Positions 50,180 through 61,600 are shown, numbered from the stretch's first letter. The stretch is 64,000 nt of DNA from Lycocorax pyrrhopterus obiensis (GCA_014706295.1 JACSVZ010000008.1:2801376-2865375); one strand, 5' to 3'. Notes: generated by a model not told the origin, from the sequence alone. Numbers and translations: made by a program.

Positions 50180-50570
50180 TAATACTGTTTCTGCCTGGCT
50201 CCTCGGGGTCCCACGTGCCCCCACAGATGTACAGGAAGTTTCAGTATTACAGTCCATAGCAAAGAGGCAGGAAGGGTATTTGCTTTTGCTTTCATTCCCA
50301 GCAGGCGAGTTTATTACATCCTTACTGTCAAAAGGTTCAGAGGCAAATACGAATACAATGGCTAGCACAGGGTTTTTCCCAGGGACGGGGGGGAAAGGCG
50401 GGATCAGGGATCGGGGACCAATGGGAGAGCCCCTGGGGGAGTGACGAGGGGCCAAGGCCAACAGCCAACCAGGGAATTCAAACTGGAATACATTAACTTA
50501 ACAGAACCATGCACCCTGGGAAGAACCTTTTGGTCGCTTTAACATAAAGGTATGTTCACCGGCTACCACA
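50180..50570 (-). repeat. E1 5' LTR
   Basis: Paired with 45197-45581. It has a 6-bp insertion near 50283 relative to the other copy. The LTR ends ATTA, followed by two A residues and then the primer site. These two bases are what integrase would remove from the unintegrated end. Confidence 0.93.
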
Positions 50571-50582
50571 CCCGTGGATCCC

Positions 50583-51233
50583 TGTGGGAATCCAAAGTGC
50601 ACAGAATATTTCTCTGCCTGTTTTGAAGGCTTCTACCCCCCTGGACAGCCCTGTCTTTGACCTTCGTCCATGGAGAAAATTGCCTACCCTCTGGGAAGAA
50701 GTAAAATCTACACTGGTATGAATTAGGTGATAGAACATTATGTAAGATTGTCACAGGGTGAAAAACTTAGAGGTGTTGGCTTTGTTAATATAGTAAATAG
50801 ATAAAAAGCAAAAACTTCAAAATGGAGGATTGTTGTTGTTCTCCAGACCTTCTTTTTCTTCTTCTATTACTCCATGTTCTGCAGTAGAAGTAGTCTGGGG
50901 TGATTGGATAAAGAATTCCGCAATTCCTGTCTACGTGACAAGGTGATTTATTGAACATTGGTGGAAAAGTAAAAATATCTTTCGTTTTAAGTTTTCATTG
51001 TGTGATTTACCTTTAAAATACAGTGTAATCTTGATCATTTGGCTTTCTCTTGCATTCTCTGCTCTGTGCTGTGTCTGGGTCACGTCAATGACTCTGTTTC
51101 TCTGATAAGACTTAATAAACAACTATCTGAAAGCAGAGAACGTGAAGGTCCCGTTCGTCTTCTGGATTTCTGGCAAGGACTCTAAAAATCTCCCCCATCC
51201 GGAGAGGCATAATTAAGGCACGGAAAAGTGTCA
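50583..51233 (+). mobile_element. K2: class II solo LTR in the same minisatellite
   Basis: It begins TGTGGGAATCCAAAG and ends AAAAGTGTCA. A perfect 6-bp duplication GATCCC flanks it at 50577-50582 and 51234-51239. A poly(A) signal AATAAA lies at 51114-51119 on the plus strand, about 115 bp from the end. It is not related to the E1 or S LTRs by eye. The left duplication abuts the right duplication of E1 without a spacer. No retroviral coding sequence remains. Confidence 0.93.
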
Positions 51234-51411
51234 GATCCCCACGGGCTGTGGGTGGATCTCTGCATCCCCCAGGGATCCCCACAGGGCTGCGGGTGGATCT
51301 CTGCATCCCCCGGGGATCCCCACGGGCTGTGGGTGGATCTCTGCATTCCCCCTGGATCCCCATGGGCTGCGGGTGGATCTCTGCATTCCCCCTGGATCCC
51401 CATGGGCTGCA
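51234..51411. repeat. Minisatellite, about 40-bp unit, right half
   Basis: It continues the array of 45007-45196 after removal of E1 and K2. About four units begin GGGCTGYGGGTGGATCTCTG, with CCAGGGATCCCC or CCCTGGATCCCC variants, and end at the transition GGGCTGCAGGGGCACAG. Confidence 0.92.
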
Positions 51412-51797
51412 GGGGCACAGCTGCTTCACCGTGGTCACCACCATGGCCTGCAGAGGAATCTCGGCTCCTGCACCTGGAGCACCTCCTTTCCCCACCTTCT
51501 TCACTGACCTTGGTGTCTCCATGTTGTTTCCCTCACATGTTCTCACCTCCTCCTCTTCTCTCGCTAGAAAAAAACTTGTGTGCACTTTGTTTTGATTTTC
51601 TTCTTAAATATGTTTTCACAGAGGCGCTACCAACCTCTCTAATTGGCCCAGCCTTGGCCAGCAGCATGTCCATCTTCAAAGCCATCAGGGATTGGCTCTG
51701 CTGGACATGGTGGAAACTGCTAGCAGCTTCTCACAGAAGCCACCTCTGTGGCCCCTCTGCTACCAAAAACCAGGCCGTGCCAAACCAACGCAGCTGG

Positions 51798-52451
51798 TGA
51801 TTCATTCCTGTGCAAAAACCCCAGGGAATTCTGAACTATGATTTCTAGAAATAACCTATTTCATCCCTCTTGTATTCTGAATTGCTGATTACACAGTATT
51901 TACATTAGGCTTTTATATTTCTGCAATGACACTAACTTACAATAATGTGGAACAAAGTTTTACCTTTCAGCCAGATCTTGCTCTCAGATAGGCAAGCATA
52001 AATCTGGAGCAAGTCAATTGTTCTTGTGTTTTCCCAGGAGTTACACTAATTTAGTATACAGTTGTCTGCAGACCACTGAATTAAATTGCTTTACAAGGCA
52101 ATACTTTAATGTTAATATTCTTTAAATTAATATAAACATGTCTTTCAGTTATATTTTACATAAGACTGATTTCCAATGCATTAATTCAATTACCTTCTTT
52201 TATAGATTCAAGTAGGCTTCTAGCAGTGCCAGAAAAACCAATGGCAAGTTCCTACTGGCAAAGTTCCTAGCAAGACCAAACTCTAAATGTGCACACATTT
52301 ATATTTGCAAGCTGAGACTTACATGATGAAAATACAGTTACTAAAATGCCACAGACTTGGGCAAAATTATGTTCTCTACATGAGATTATTGGTTTTTCAT
52401 GCACATTTGTTTTGGGCTGTAACCTGCATATACCATACCACATCTTGCTCA
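51798..52451. other. No gene recognised between L1 and LTR B
   Basis: Unique AT-rich sequence of 650 bp with only short open frames. Confidence 0.5.
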
Positions 52452-52900
52452 TGATGCCATGAGACTTTTGCCTTTTCTTTTATACCCTTGTTATACCTTT
52501 TTACAACTTCTGTATTCTTAGTGCTTTTTGCCGACATTCTTGGCCTTGTTTGTTAAGCTGGGAGACTCAACATTTTAGAGGTTTCGTAGTCAGGGATCAG
52601 TGTGCCCCAGACCCCAAGGTCCTCTCCAGAACACATTTTGTAAACTGAGATAGAACCATCCAGGGGAAGGTTCCTTGGGGAGGGGGGGCTCATTCAAGCC
52701 TCTCATTGGGGAATTTTTGATAGATATGGTAATTAGTAAGACCTATAATGTGATACCAGATCTTCTGGGGGTGTGCATGGAGGTGCATTTGACCTGGATG
52801 TAGTGCACTTAAGGATCCTTAAAATAAATACCAAGGTAAAATCCCTTTTTCCCTTCTAACCATCTTTGCCTCTTGATTTTAAGACCAGGAAAAGGCATCA
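52452..52900 (+). mobile_element. B: ERV1-like 5' LTR, same family as A
   Basis: The termini are TGATGCC (52452) and GGCATCA (ending 52900). It is collinear with the two halves of A over its whole length. A TATAAT-like box lies near 52746 and AATAAA at 52823-52828. Unlike A it lacks a target duplication at its right end. Instead a primer-binding site follows, so it is the 5' LTR of a truncated provirus and not a solo LTR. Confidence 0.9.
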
Positions 52901-53060
52901 GTTGCTGGCGACCACAAAGGGACCCTAAAGACCTTGAAACTCTCAGTCCTGCGTTGGAACACATCTTGCTTTGCCCCACTCTCTGCCAGCAAATTACAGA
53001 GGGGTCGGAGCGATGATCCAGGACTGTGACCAGGACTTTAGGACCCAGCACAGAAAGGTA
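52901..53060 (+). mobile_element. tRNA-Arg primer site and leader remnant of provirus B
   Basis: Five bases after the LTR the sequence reads TGGCGACCACAAAGGGAC (52906-52923). This is the complement of the 3' end of a tRNA-Arg (TGGCGACCACGAAGGGAC) with one change. The 140 bp that follow look like an untranslated leader and carry no gag frame. Retroviral sequence is lost by about 53060, where AT-rich DNA and a T18 run (53169-53187) begin. No 3' LTR in the right order was found within the window. Confidence 0.75.
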
Positions 53061-53261
53061 TCACTCATCCCAAAATCAGTATAGCTGAGTTTCTAAGCTG
53101 CAATGGAACAAAATTTGGCCTATGTTCCCTGTTGGCAGAAGAGAGATGACAGGAATTCTCCTTCTCACTTTTTTTTTTTTTTTTTGCAACATAATCCCGA
53201 CTTCCTACACATTGATAAGTGTTATCCATAAAATAAGAAGTTGGCTTTCGCATCATCAAAA
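53061..53261. other. Short unique stretch with a poly(T) run
   Basis: It contains a T tract of about 18 at 53169-53187 between two retroviral remnants. No other feature is seen. Confidence 0.5.
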
Positions 53262-54036
53262 TGTTAAATAATTGAGTTAAAGTTGTTAAAGTTGTTAATA
53301 TAATTAAGTTGTTAAGTACCTAACAGAGTAAGAAGTTTATACATCTCTCACAGTTGTTCCCCTAATGTTATAATAAATGTTTAGCAGTTCAAGTTTATTA
53401 TAAAGCATTGCAAATTAACATATAAGTAAGCTGTGTTTCAGAGACGGAAAACCCCCACAAGTGCCCAGAGACTATATTTAGCAATCAGCTGGAGACCTGT
53501 CACCGAACTCCATGGCAACGATGAATTTCAATGAGAAATTCTGCCACCAGAACCACAGATGACATCCCAAAAGTGTACCCCTAGCAGCAGATGAGCCATT
53601 GGTCAAAAGAACTTGCTCTAACCAAGAGCCAATGATCCAGACTTTGAAAAGACTCAACCAATCACCTCCTACCTTGGAGGCTGGTGGGCGGTGGTGGGAC
53701 AGTGGGCGGTGATGGGAGGGGCCAGAGGGCTATAAAACCTCCTGTCACCAGCTCGGAGCTGCTCTTTTGCCTTGGAGTAGCTTTGGGAAAGCCCAGCGCT
53801 GTGGTCATCAGGCCTGCTTTTTAAGAAACTTTGCTTGGGACTAGCCTAAGCAAAACCCGGCGCTGCAGATCTTTGTCCTGGGCTCATAGCCTTATTGGCT
53901 CCAGGAGTCTCCGATTGCTGCATTCCCGGTTAAGTGGATTTTAATTGAGAATTTGAATCTTATTATATACCAAGTTAATTTTTTTTATAAATTGTATTTC
54001 TTTTAATTTAATCCAAGAGTTGATTCATTTTTGACA
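53262..54036 (+). mobile_element. Probable ERV LTR, plus strand, strong promoter layout
   Basis: The start region (TGTTAAATAATTGAG) has repeated GTTGTTAA motifs. The middle has three CCAAT-type boxes (near 53607, 53630 and 53658). Two or three GGGCGGTG GC-boxes follow, then a TATA box (GGCTATAAAACC near 53729). The end is TTGATTCATTTTTGACA. The pattern matches an abundant passerine LTR type. The flanks show no clear duplication, so the outer edges are approximate. Confidence 0.7.
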
Positions 54037-57000
54037 ATAAGCAGGAAAGATAAGCATCCATTTAGTTTAAATCCATCATACATTGGGGAACAAGTTCTTT
54101 GGCTCACTAATGCACTCAAAGCACATCTGCACTTGCCACATGTGTGTGAGAGGGGCAGGACTAACATCAGCGTGCAAAATCACCCCCATCCAGCAGTACA
54201 AGGTGGGGATGCTTGGAGCTGGTTATACTTTTATCCCTCAGCATAATCTGCTAGAGAGAGACTCCAGTAGCACATATGGAGGGGGAAGAGCTCGGTGACA
54301 AAGTTAGATTTTTTGGTCATGTAAGGTTTGCCTGCCCCTGTTCTCCAAAGGTACAGTGCGAAGACTATCACAGTTCACAGGATACAGCCCACTAGCTTCA
54401 TGGACTTAGACCCTGATCATATTGCAACCCTCTGCATCAATGGTTTAATCCCTCAGTTATCTCCTTTTATACATATTCAGAAATTGCAATACTGAATTAA
54501 GTAACTCTAGAGTGCCAGAGACAAATCAAGGCACTGCAATATTAGAAGATTGTGGTACATTTCCATCTTCTTATCGGGCATCGAGCTGTGAGTAAGAGTT
54601 GCCACCTCTCCTGAGAGAGGAGAGAACATCCAGCCTTCCTCTCCAGCCAAGAGACATTCAGCCATAGCATTTGTCCTGTGATTACAAATCAAATGTTTCC
54701 ATCTGGCTGTCAAAGCTGAAGCAGCGCTCAGCCAAAATACCATTGATGATTTTCTCATGGCTACATTATCCTTTAAACATTACCTATGCTTTAGTTGTAC
54801 ACAAAAATAGCAGGGCAGCCACTAAGGTGGGAAAACATGGAATGTGATACAATTAAAAAAGGGGTTATATCTTCAAATAAAGTAGCACAAAGATCTGTCT
54901 AAGTTTTGTGTCTTATAAAGCAGAAAAGGCCTGATTGTTTCGCAGCATTCCTCCAATACACTTGAAAAGCATCTACATTCTCAGAAAAAGAAACAACCAT
55001 TGTTTCCAAAGATGAAAGTCTTTCCTTATGCCCATATTAAATATTCAATTTTCCCCTCTAAACAAGCATCCTGTTACAGAGAACAAAGAAGGAAGAAGAA
55101 ACAATCCACAAATGTAAGACCAAACTATTCATCCATCCAGGCAGGTACCAAAGCTTTGGCTTTGTCCCATGAGTTCATCCAGAGTGGGAAATGCTCACCT
55201 GTACCTGCTCTCACTGAACCTGGTAAGTCTTACAGGGCTACAAATACCTCTGGACTACATGCCTGAAGTGATTCTCTGCCCATGCATTAGATTATCTCTA
55301 ATCTTTCTCCCTGAGATGCATATATACAAAAAAACCAAAAAAATTCACCTGATGTAAACCAAACTGAGTGATGGTTTTTACTGGCCTTGGCTCTTCTTCT
55401 TGGTTTTGTGCAATAACATATAGAAAGTTAATTTTTCACCTGACTGCTGCAAATATATTATTCCAAGACCTAATATTGTCTTTTTGTTCAAGCAAACCTT
55501 ATGCTGAAATGAAGATTTCTTCTTTTATTAATGTTTGTGTAAGACCAAAGAAAGTTCTTTTATTTACTCTGTAAAGCAAAGAAATGAACGGTGAACATTA
55601 AAATACTACATGGGTCTAGATACTCCGAATCCCAAACAGCTCCAATTTAGTGGATGTATATTTTTCATCTGTATAATGAATGTTTCTAAATATACCCAGA
55701 GAAAAGAAATATTTACCTTTTTAATATTTAATATTTTGCAGTCATATAGAAGGAAACAATTTAGCATGGGTATATTTCTGGGCAAAAAAGAGATCTCCAT
55801 TACAAGGCTGAAATCCAGGTTTGATTGCAAAACCCACCCATGTTTTGCATCCTGAATGCCAAATAAAAACCAGCTGACCCCAGACCATTGAGACGAACTG
55901 TATATAATCCAGTGAATAATCAAATGCAAAACATTATTTCAAATCTCGTACAGTGGTTCATACCCATTCTATTTATATGCTTAAATACTTCAAAATTATA
56001 TCAGCTGGAACTTCTGCCTCCATCCCAAGACCCCACGTTTATCATTTTAAAAAATATTATTTGAAGTCTGTTCATTTCAAAACATCACCGATTGTGATTT
56101 TTCTCATCATCCCTTAAAATCTTCCTGATGTAGCCAACATTTACCAATTTCCTGCACACTGTGCTAACAGAGCAATGGGCACAACCTGGCAGAGAGGATG
56201 GGAGAACTGCTGGTGGGATCTACAGGAACCTTCCCAGAGCCCTGTGCTCTCCACAGGACAGGCAGGACCACTCCCAGAGACCAGGGTGCCTATTTTAGAC
56301 AACTGAACCATGTTCTTCACATCTTACATTTCTAAAGGGGAAAAAATAATGTTTGTTCTATGCTATGTAAATTGCATATTATTATATTCTGACTTAGGTA
56401 AATTTTAGTAGATAAATTTAACCATATTTCCTCTAATAGTAAAAGTGAATCCAGATTATATGATGGTTTCATGTGTTTGCATTGCTTTTTCAATACCAAA
56501 AATTACTGTTGAATACCCAGCAAAGGCCAATATCACTATAATTACTACACTGTGAAAGATTGACTCCCCACATCTTTACTCTGTGTATCACCTGTAAAAG
56601 ACTCTTCTCCCAAACCCCATGGAGAATTATCTTTATCTAATCCTTTCTTTTTCTTTTTACTTAATTTTTGTCAATTGCTTTCTTAGAAACATAGTAAGTA
56701 ATGCAAGATTTTCCATAGGGAATTTAAGCCTAGAACTCCATGGCTCAGGTTAAGACCTTGTAGTTTACCATTTGAGCAACAGATACCAGTCTTCAAATTC
56801 TACACAAAAAGCAGTCGTTTCATGCAGGCTTTTATGTCTGAGTCTTTTACATGCAAATGACAAATTGCAAATTTATTGTAAATTAAGCCTGTCAAAAGTG
56901 GCACTTTTCTGTTGTTGCCTTTTATTTAAGCCAGTGCCCTTGAAAGGGTCTAATCACATGTGCTCAGGATAGCACATATATTGGGAAGCATAAACATTTC

Positions 57001-57460
57001 CCTGAGGAAAGAGGAACAATGATCAGGACCAGCTCTGGCTCTGGGGCTATTTTCTCTATTTTGCAATGTTTTCCTTTTTCTAACATTTTGCCTACTTAAA
57101 TGTGCACAGCCAATTTACTCAATTTATCTATTCCTGCGCTACAGATTTCTAAACAGGCTGTGTCCATCCCTTCAGTTTTGTTAACATATCATTTTGGTTG
57201 TATGAAGATGCCTGCCAAAATAAAGACGATTCATGAGTCTGAGTTACCAGCATTTATAATTTGCAGGATCACGGTGTCACAAGCACAAATCATCTCTCCC
57301 AAAGAGAGAGCTGGCAAACTGTCACCGTAGTGCACCACTACAGCAATGACAGAGACAAAAAAAAGAAGCAGTACACATAACATTCCTGCTATATGAGCCC
57401 CTATTTTAGTATTACATTTCCAATCTCTGCCCTTGAACCTGTGGGCAATGCTATCAGGTG
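54037..57460. other. No gene recognised; AT-rich unique sequence
   Basis: Frames are below 110 codons and lack domains. I saw no repeat family in this 3.4 kb. Confidence 0.45.
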
Positions 57461-57855
57461 GGGGAACTCCTATGAAAACAGGCTAAGAGAGATGGGGGTG
57501 TTGAGCCTGGAGAAGAGAAGGCTCTGTGGGGTGCCTAAAGGGGCTCCAGGAGAGCTGGAGAGGGACCTGGGACAAGGGATGGAGGGACAGGACACAGGGA
57601 ATGGCTTCCCACTCCCAGAGGGCAGGGAGAGATGGGATATTGGGAAGGAATTCTGCCTTGTGAGGGTGGTGAGGCCCTGGCACAGGTTGCCCAGAGGAGC
57701 TGTGGCTGCCCCATCCCTGGAAGTGTCCAAGGCTGGGTTGGATGGGGCTTGGAGCAACCTGGTCTAGTGGAAGGTGTCCCTGCTTATGACAGGGGGTGGA
57801 ACAAGGTGGTCTTTAAGGTCCCTTCCAACCCAAACCATTCCATGATTCTATAACA
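57461..57855 (+). mobile_element. CR1 LINE 3' end, plus strand
   Basis: The order of CR1 blocks is intact: GGAACTCCTATGAAAACAGG, GAGCCTGGAGAAGAGAAGGC, GTGAGGGTGGTGAGGCCCTGG, GGTTGCCCAGAGGAGCTGTGG, and TCCCTTCCAACCCAAACCATT. It ends CCATGATTCTATAA. It is close to the minus-strand copy at 30455-31045 in sequence, probably of the same subfamily. The copy is truncated at the 5' side and has no coding capacity. Confidence 0.94.
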
Positions 57856-58422
57856 TAAACTAGATTATTCCCTTTTTTCCCTTGAGCCAGTCCAGTTATA
57901 TCCATCCTACTTTCAAACAATTTGTATGGACCTTGAACACAGCACTACTGTGAAGATACTGGACTACCATGGAAAATATTTCCTTGCAGAAATATTCCTC
58001 ATGAGCTTTGCAGGAAGTTGCACAGCCATGCATTTTTCCTGGCATCACAGCACTTGGCCCATCTGTACAAGCACCATCCTGTCTCCAGCCTGGTGCTGGC
58101 CCATTTTGCAGGTTGTAAGCAGGTAACTGAACCTCCTGGTCTCCAGGATGCAAGCTCACTGATGGTTTGTGGTGGGCAAAGCAAAAGTGAGTTTCCACCG
58201 TGACACTGAGCATTAATAACCCATAAATAAACTGTAATGTTGAGAGCGGGAACAGCTTGTCGCAGGAATACATTTCTTCTACCCTGGTAGGAACACACAG
58301 AGTATGGAAGGACACACCAAGTCGTTAGGATCTGCAGTAGGAAGATGAGTCTGTCTCCAAGCAGACAGTGCCAACTTGCCAAACATACCAAATTCACAGA
58401 GGACAACCCCTCTGTAAGCCAC
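57856..58422. other. No gene recognised
   Basis: Two overlapping minus-strand frames (139 and 135 codons, 57896-58406) occur but have no recognisable domain and no supporting exon signals. Confidence 0.4.
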
Positions 58423-58655
58423 TGTTGTGGTTTAGGAACAGCACTCCCCAGTTTAGTGCTCCCACAGAGACTCTCCTAACCACACTGCTGCTCACTCTGG
58501 GCATGAGGTAGATGGTACGGAATAAGGGGTGGATAACATCCAGCAGCCAGAGAACACAAGCTGTGCATATTGCACCACTGCAGCCAGACACAGACACACT
58601 ACACAGCCTCTCCCCACCAGCTCTACAGCGTCCCACTCACCTGGAACCAGAAGCA
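58423..58655 (-). mobile_element. Degraded LTR fragment related to 38369-38809
   Basis: The plus-strand start TGTTGTGGTTTAGGAAC, followed by ACTCCCCAGTTTAGTGCTC, parallels the copy at 38369. A possible far end, CTGGAACCAGAAGCA (58641-58655), parallels CTGGAACCAGAACA there. The middle is much shorter, so a large internal deletion is likely. Confidence 0.45.
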
Positions 58656-61600
58656 ACTAGAACCATCCTCCCTTACAACCATCAAGGCTAATTCTCCTAC
58701 AGTGAGTAACATTTGTGTGTAGGCCTTGCTGGCATTTGATGTTTTGGAACGCAGCACTGTGGTATGGCCTGCCTTAGCACTACTCTTTTTCAGGGATTGC
58801 CCCATAGAAAGCAAGAACTGTTTTTAAAGCTCCTAATTTTGCACCACCATGTGGGTACTGTATATGTTGCAGAATCTCCTTACACAGAATCCCTGCTCTC
58901 AGGGCTGATAATTTTAATATAGGATTGATACGCACAACCCTTTTTCTAATGAGCAGTGATAAATAATCCCAATTAGATACTTAATATGAGAGTATTTGCC
59001 CTTCACTTATAATTGCCATTTTCCACTCATAACGGGAGAGGTTTTTGTCTCACCTATATATTTAATAATAATTTTCCCTCCCATGTTAACATTTCCACTG
59101 CTATTTGACATTTCATTCTCAGGATTTTCTCTTCCAATTATTTTTTATTAGCTGTGATTTTGTGTCTTTTATTAGAGGTGCAGAGGGCCATCTGCCAGAA
59201 ATTCAACCCCTGCTGCAGAAGCCTTTTGTCAACATCTTCATCTAGACATCTGAGCACTTTGGGTTGGTTAAGGTCATTATTTTTATTCAAACTGAAAACC
59301 ACTAGCATTTCGTCATTATTTGCTCTCAAATACTCTTTAGCTATTTCCACATTTAGCTCAGTTGTTCGCAGTCCCCCCCCAACTTGCAGTGTTAATGGTT
59401 ACACAGTTGTTTCCTCTAATTGAGCAGTGACCCATTAGCTTCCCAGGCTATTTTTACTCTTCGCTACTTCAAGTTAATTTGCAGTCCCTTTTGCAGCTGG
59501 TGAAGCTGCATTGGTTGTATTATGCAGAGCAGCAGACTCTTTTTCTGAGACTGCATACCAGCTCCTTTAACTCCATTACCCAGTTCTTTTCCCCTTTCTA
59601 GCACTCTGTCTTTGGTGTTAGCAGGGTGCTAAATCTTAGTTCTTTGGCCATTCAGATGAATGCAGCTGGGCACTGTCACTTCCCTACTTGGTAAATGCTT
59701 ATCGTTTCTCAATAACTCCTTGCTACTCAGCAAAGCAATAATTTTGCAGCTGCTGTTTTCATCTCAACATCTGTTTCTTTCATCTTGCCAGTTCTTGGGG
59801 TAAAGAGGAAAGTTTTGTCTTAGTTTCCCTTCCACGGTCGTTTGTGTTGGAAAAAGTTTAGGTCTCTACAAAAAGATATTTCCAAAACACCGTATCAAAG
59901 CAGCTCTTTGAAACTCTGCCTAGTTTGAATTTTCCAAAGTCACTCTCTCAAGTACTTTGGGCAGGATTATGATGGATGTATACCATGAAGGTCACTGGAG
60001 GCTAAAAAGGAAATGGAAGAAATGTTTTTGGTCCTTCTCTTCTGATGACTGTCCCTGAACTGTTCCTGAACAATCTGCACTGCGCTGTCCCTGCCTCTGC
60101 ACAGCCTGGGCAGCTCATGAACAACAAGACTTTGTTACCATAGAGGGCTTCAGGCCAACAGCAACAAAGTCCAGACCCTCCACTAGCAAAATGCTAATCC
60201 CTGGAATTATTGCTTTTCCATTTTGTGTCCCAAGCCCTAGACTTCTCTGGATTCACTCCAGACCTGCTTCTTGAGGCTCCCAAAACAGCAGATGCTTTTG
60301 GCTTCCCACTGCCTCTACAAAAGGGGCAGGCAGAGAGATTGGCTGCTATAATTGCCCTAAACAACCCTGTGCCAACTTGAAACCAGGACAGTGCTGGAGA
60401 AGGGCAAAACACTCAAGTTATCCGCAGTGCTGCCACAACCCTGAATCAGAACAGTACAGGTCAAAAAAGGGGGTTCCACTAATCTGCAATTTCCAGGCCA
60501 GAGCTTTGTATTTCAAAGAGCAATTGGCAACTTGGCTCACTCTGATTTGGAACAAAAGCCACGTATTTCCTAGTTCCCTCACAGAGGAAATTACTATCTC
60601 ATCAGCAGCTTGCACCAGAGCCAAAAGCCCCAGGAGCCAGAGCTGTGGCTCAGCACAGGCCCTGAACGTGAGGAGCTGGGCCATGTTGGGATGAGATCCA
60701 GTTGAGCCGGTGGGAAACCAATTCCTCCGGCAACCCAGCTGGCTCCTGGAGGAGCACCAGCACAGCAAACATCTTTTCCATCAGCATTCCCATTTCCCAG
60801 CAGCATTCACGGCCTCTCCTGTCCCTCCACCTGGAAAGATGGTTCCAAACTCAGGAGAGATTTGTTCCTCAGAAAAGTGTCTGCTAGCTCCCAACATTCT
60901 CATGGTATTGTCACTAAGGCCAGACTTCACCTTCTTACTTAATTCTCCTCCAGTCCTACCCTTAAATACACGGCAATCTTTCTCAGTCATGTTCCTGCAG
61001 ACTATCTTCCTAAATTCAAATTAGTGTAATTTAGCATTTCTTGATTCCCTTCATATCATTCCTCAGGAATTTTCTGTGACAGCAGTATTTGAGCTGTACA
61101 TTAAAACTGGATTAATGCTTTAAAGACAGAGCAGTTCCTCTTAGGTTCCTGTGGACTACTGCCATAGGATTTGATTGATTGCATTAAAAAAAAAGAGATT
61201 GAAATTAATTTTCTTTTCATAATTTTGTACTAAACAAGTGAGAATAACCTCCAGGAAACAACAAACATAATGGTTTTCTTTTTTACGTTTTCAAGAGTTT
61301 TAAGCATTAGCAATGGGATGCCTTAATAAAAAAGAGATAAATGTCATATTCTTACAAATAAAAATTAACAAGCAACTATTAAAACCACTTTTGAATCTAG
61401 TGACAAAACCTTATCATTATAAATAAAAGAATAACAGGGAGTTACACTGTGATTCAGCAATGCACACAGGTCATCCAGCCTGAAGCCAGGGAGCTTTACA
61501 AGCCCACTTCACTATGACTGAAATGAAGTGTAAACCTATATACTGCTGATTAAGGTCATACACTCATACGTCTTACCAATCAGGCTTGTGTCACTCTCTA

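Larger units (their letters stand above)
45197..50570 (-). mobile_element. E1: class II-like ERV provirus, non-autonomous, 5.4 kb
   Basis: A two-LTR provirus on the minus strand. The 5' LTR is 50180-50570 and the 3' LTR is 45197-45581. A primer-binding site follows the 5' LTR, a gag-like frame follows that, and a polypurine tract precedes the 3' LTR. The flanking duplication is CCCGTG. Subtracting the nested LTR A leaves about 4.3 kb, too short for a full provirus. I found a long gag-like frame (47409-49886) and a short hydrophobic frame near the 3' end. There is no protease, reverse transcriptase, RNase H or integrase motif in any frame. By hand count the LTRs differ at roughly 20 positions plus a few small gaps (about 5 percent). 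So the insertion is not recent, but it is younger than its host LTR. Confidence 0.92.
44405..51792 (-). mobile_element. L1: outer solo LTR (about 1.35 kb) split by nested insertions
   Basis: The LTR is in pieces: 44405-45196, 50577-50582 and 51240-51792. It is framed by a perfect 5-bp duplication GCTGG (44400-44404 and 51793-51797). The plus-strand left end is TGTCATGGTTTGATACTGGCC. The right end is CCAAACCAACGCA, a worn inverse of it. The minus strand carries a TATA-like ATATTTAAGAAG (near 51605) and, at the far end, an AATAAA-type signal (near 44582). The body is the well-known avian LTR type with repeated CTCCA.CGTGGGTC and GGGCTGCGGGTGGATC motifs. Removing the insertions rejoins the minisatellite units across 45196/50577 and 50582/51240. 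All open frames of up to 193 codons here translate the minisatellite and are not genes. Confidence 0.9.
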
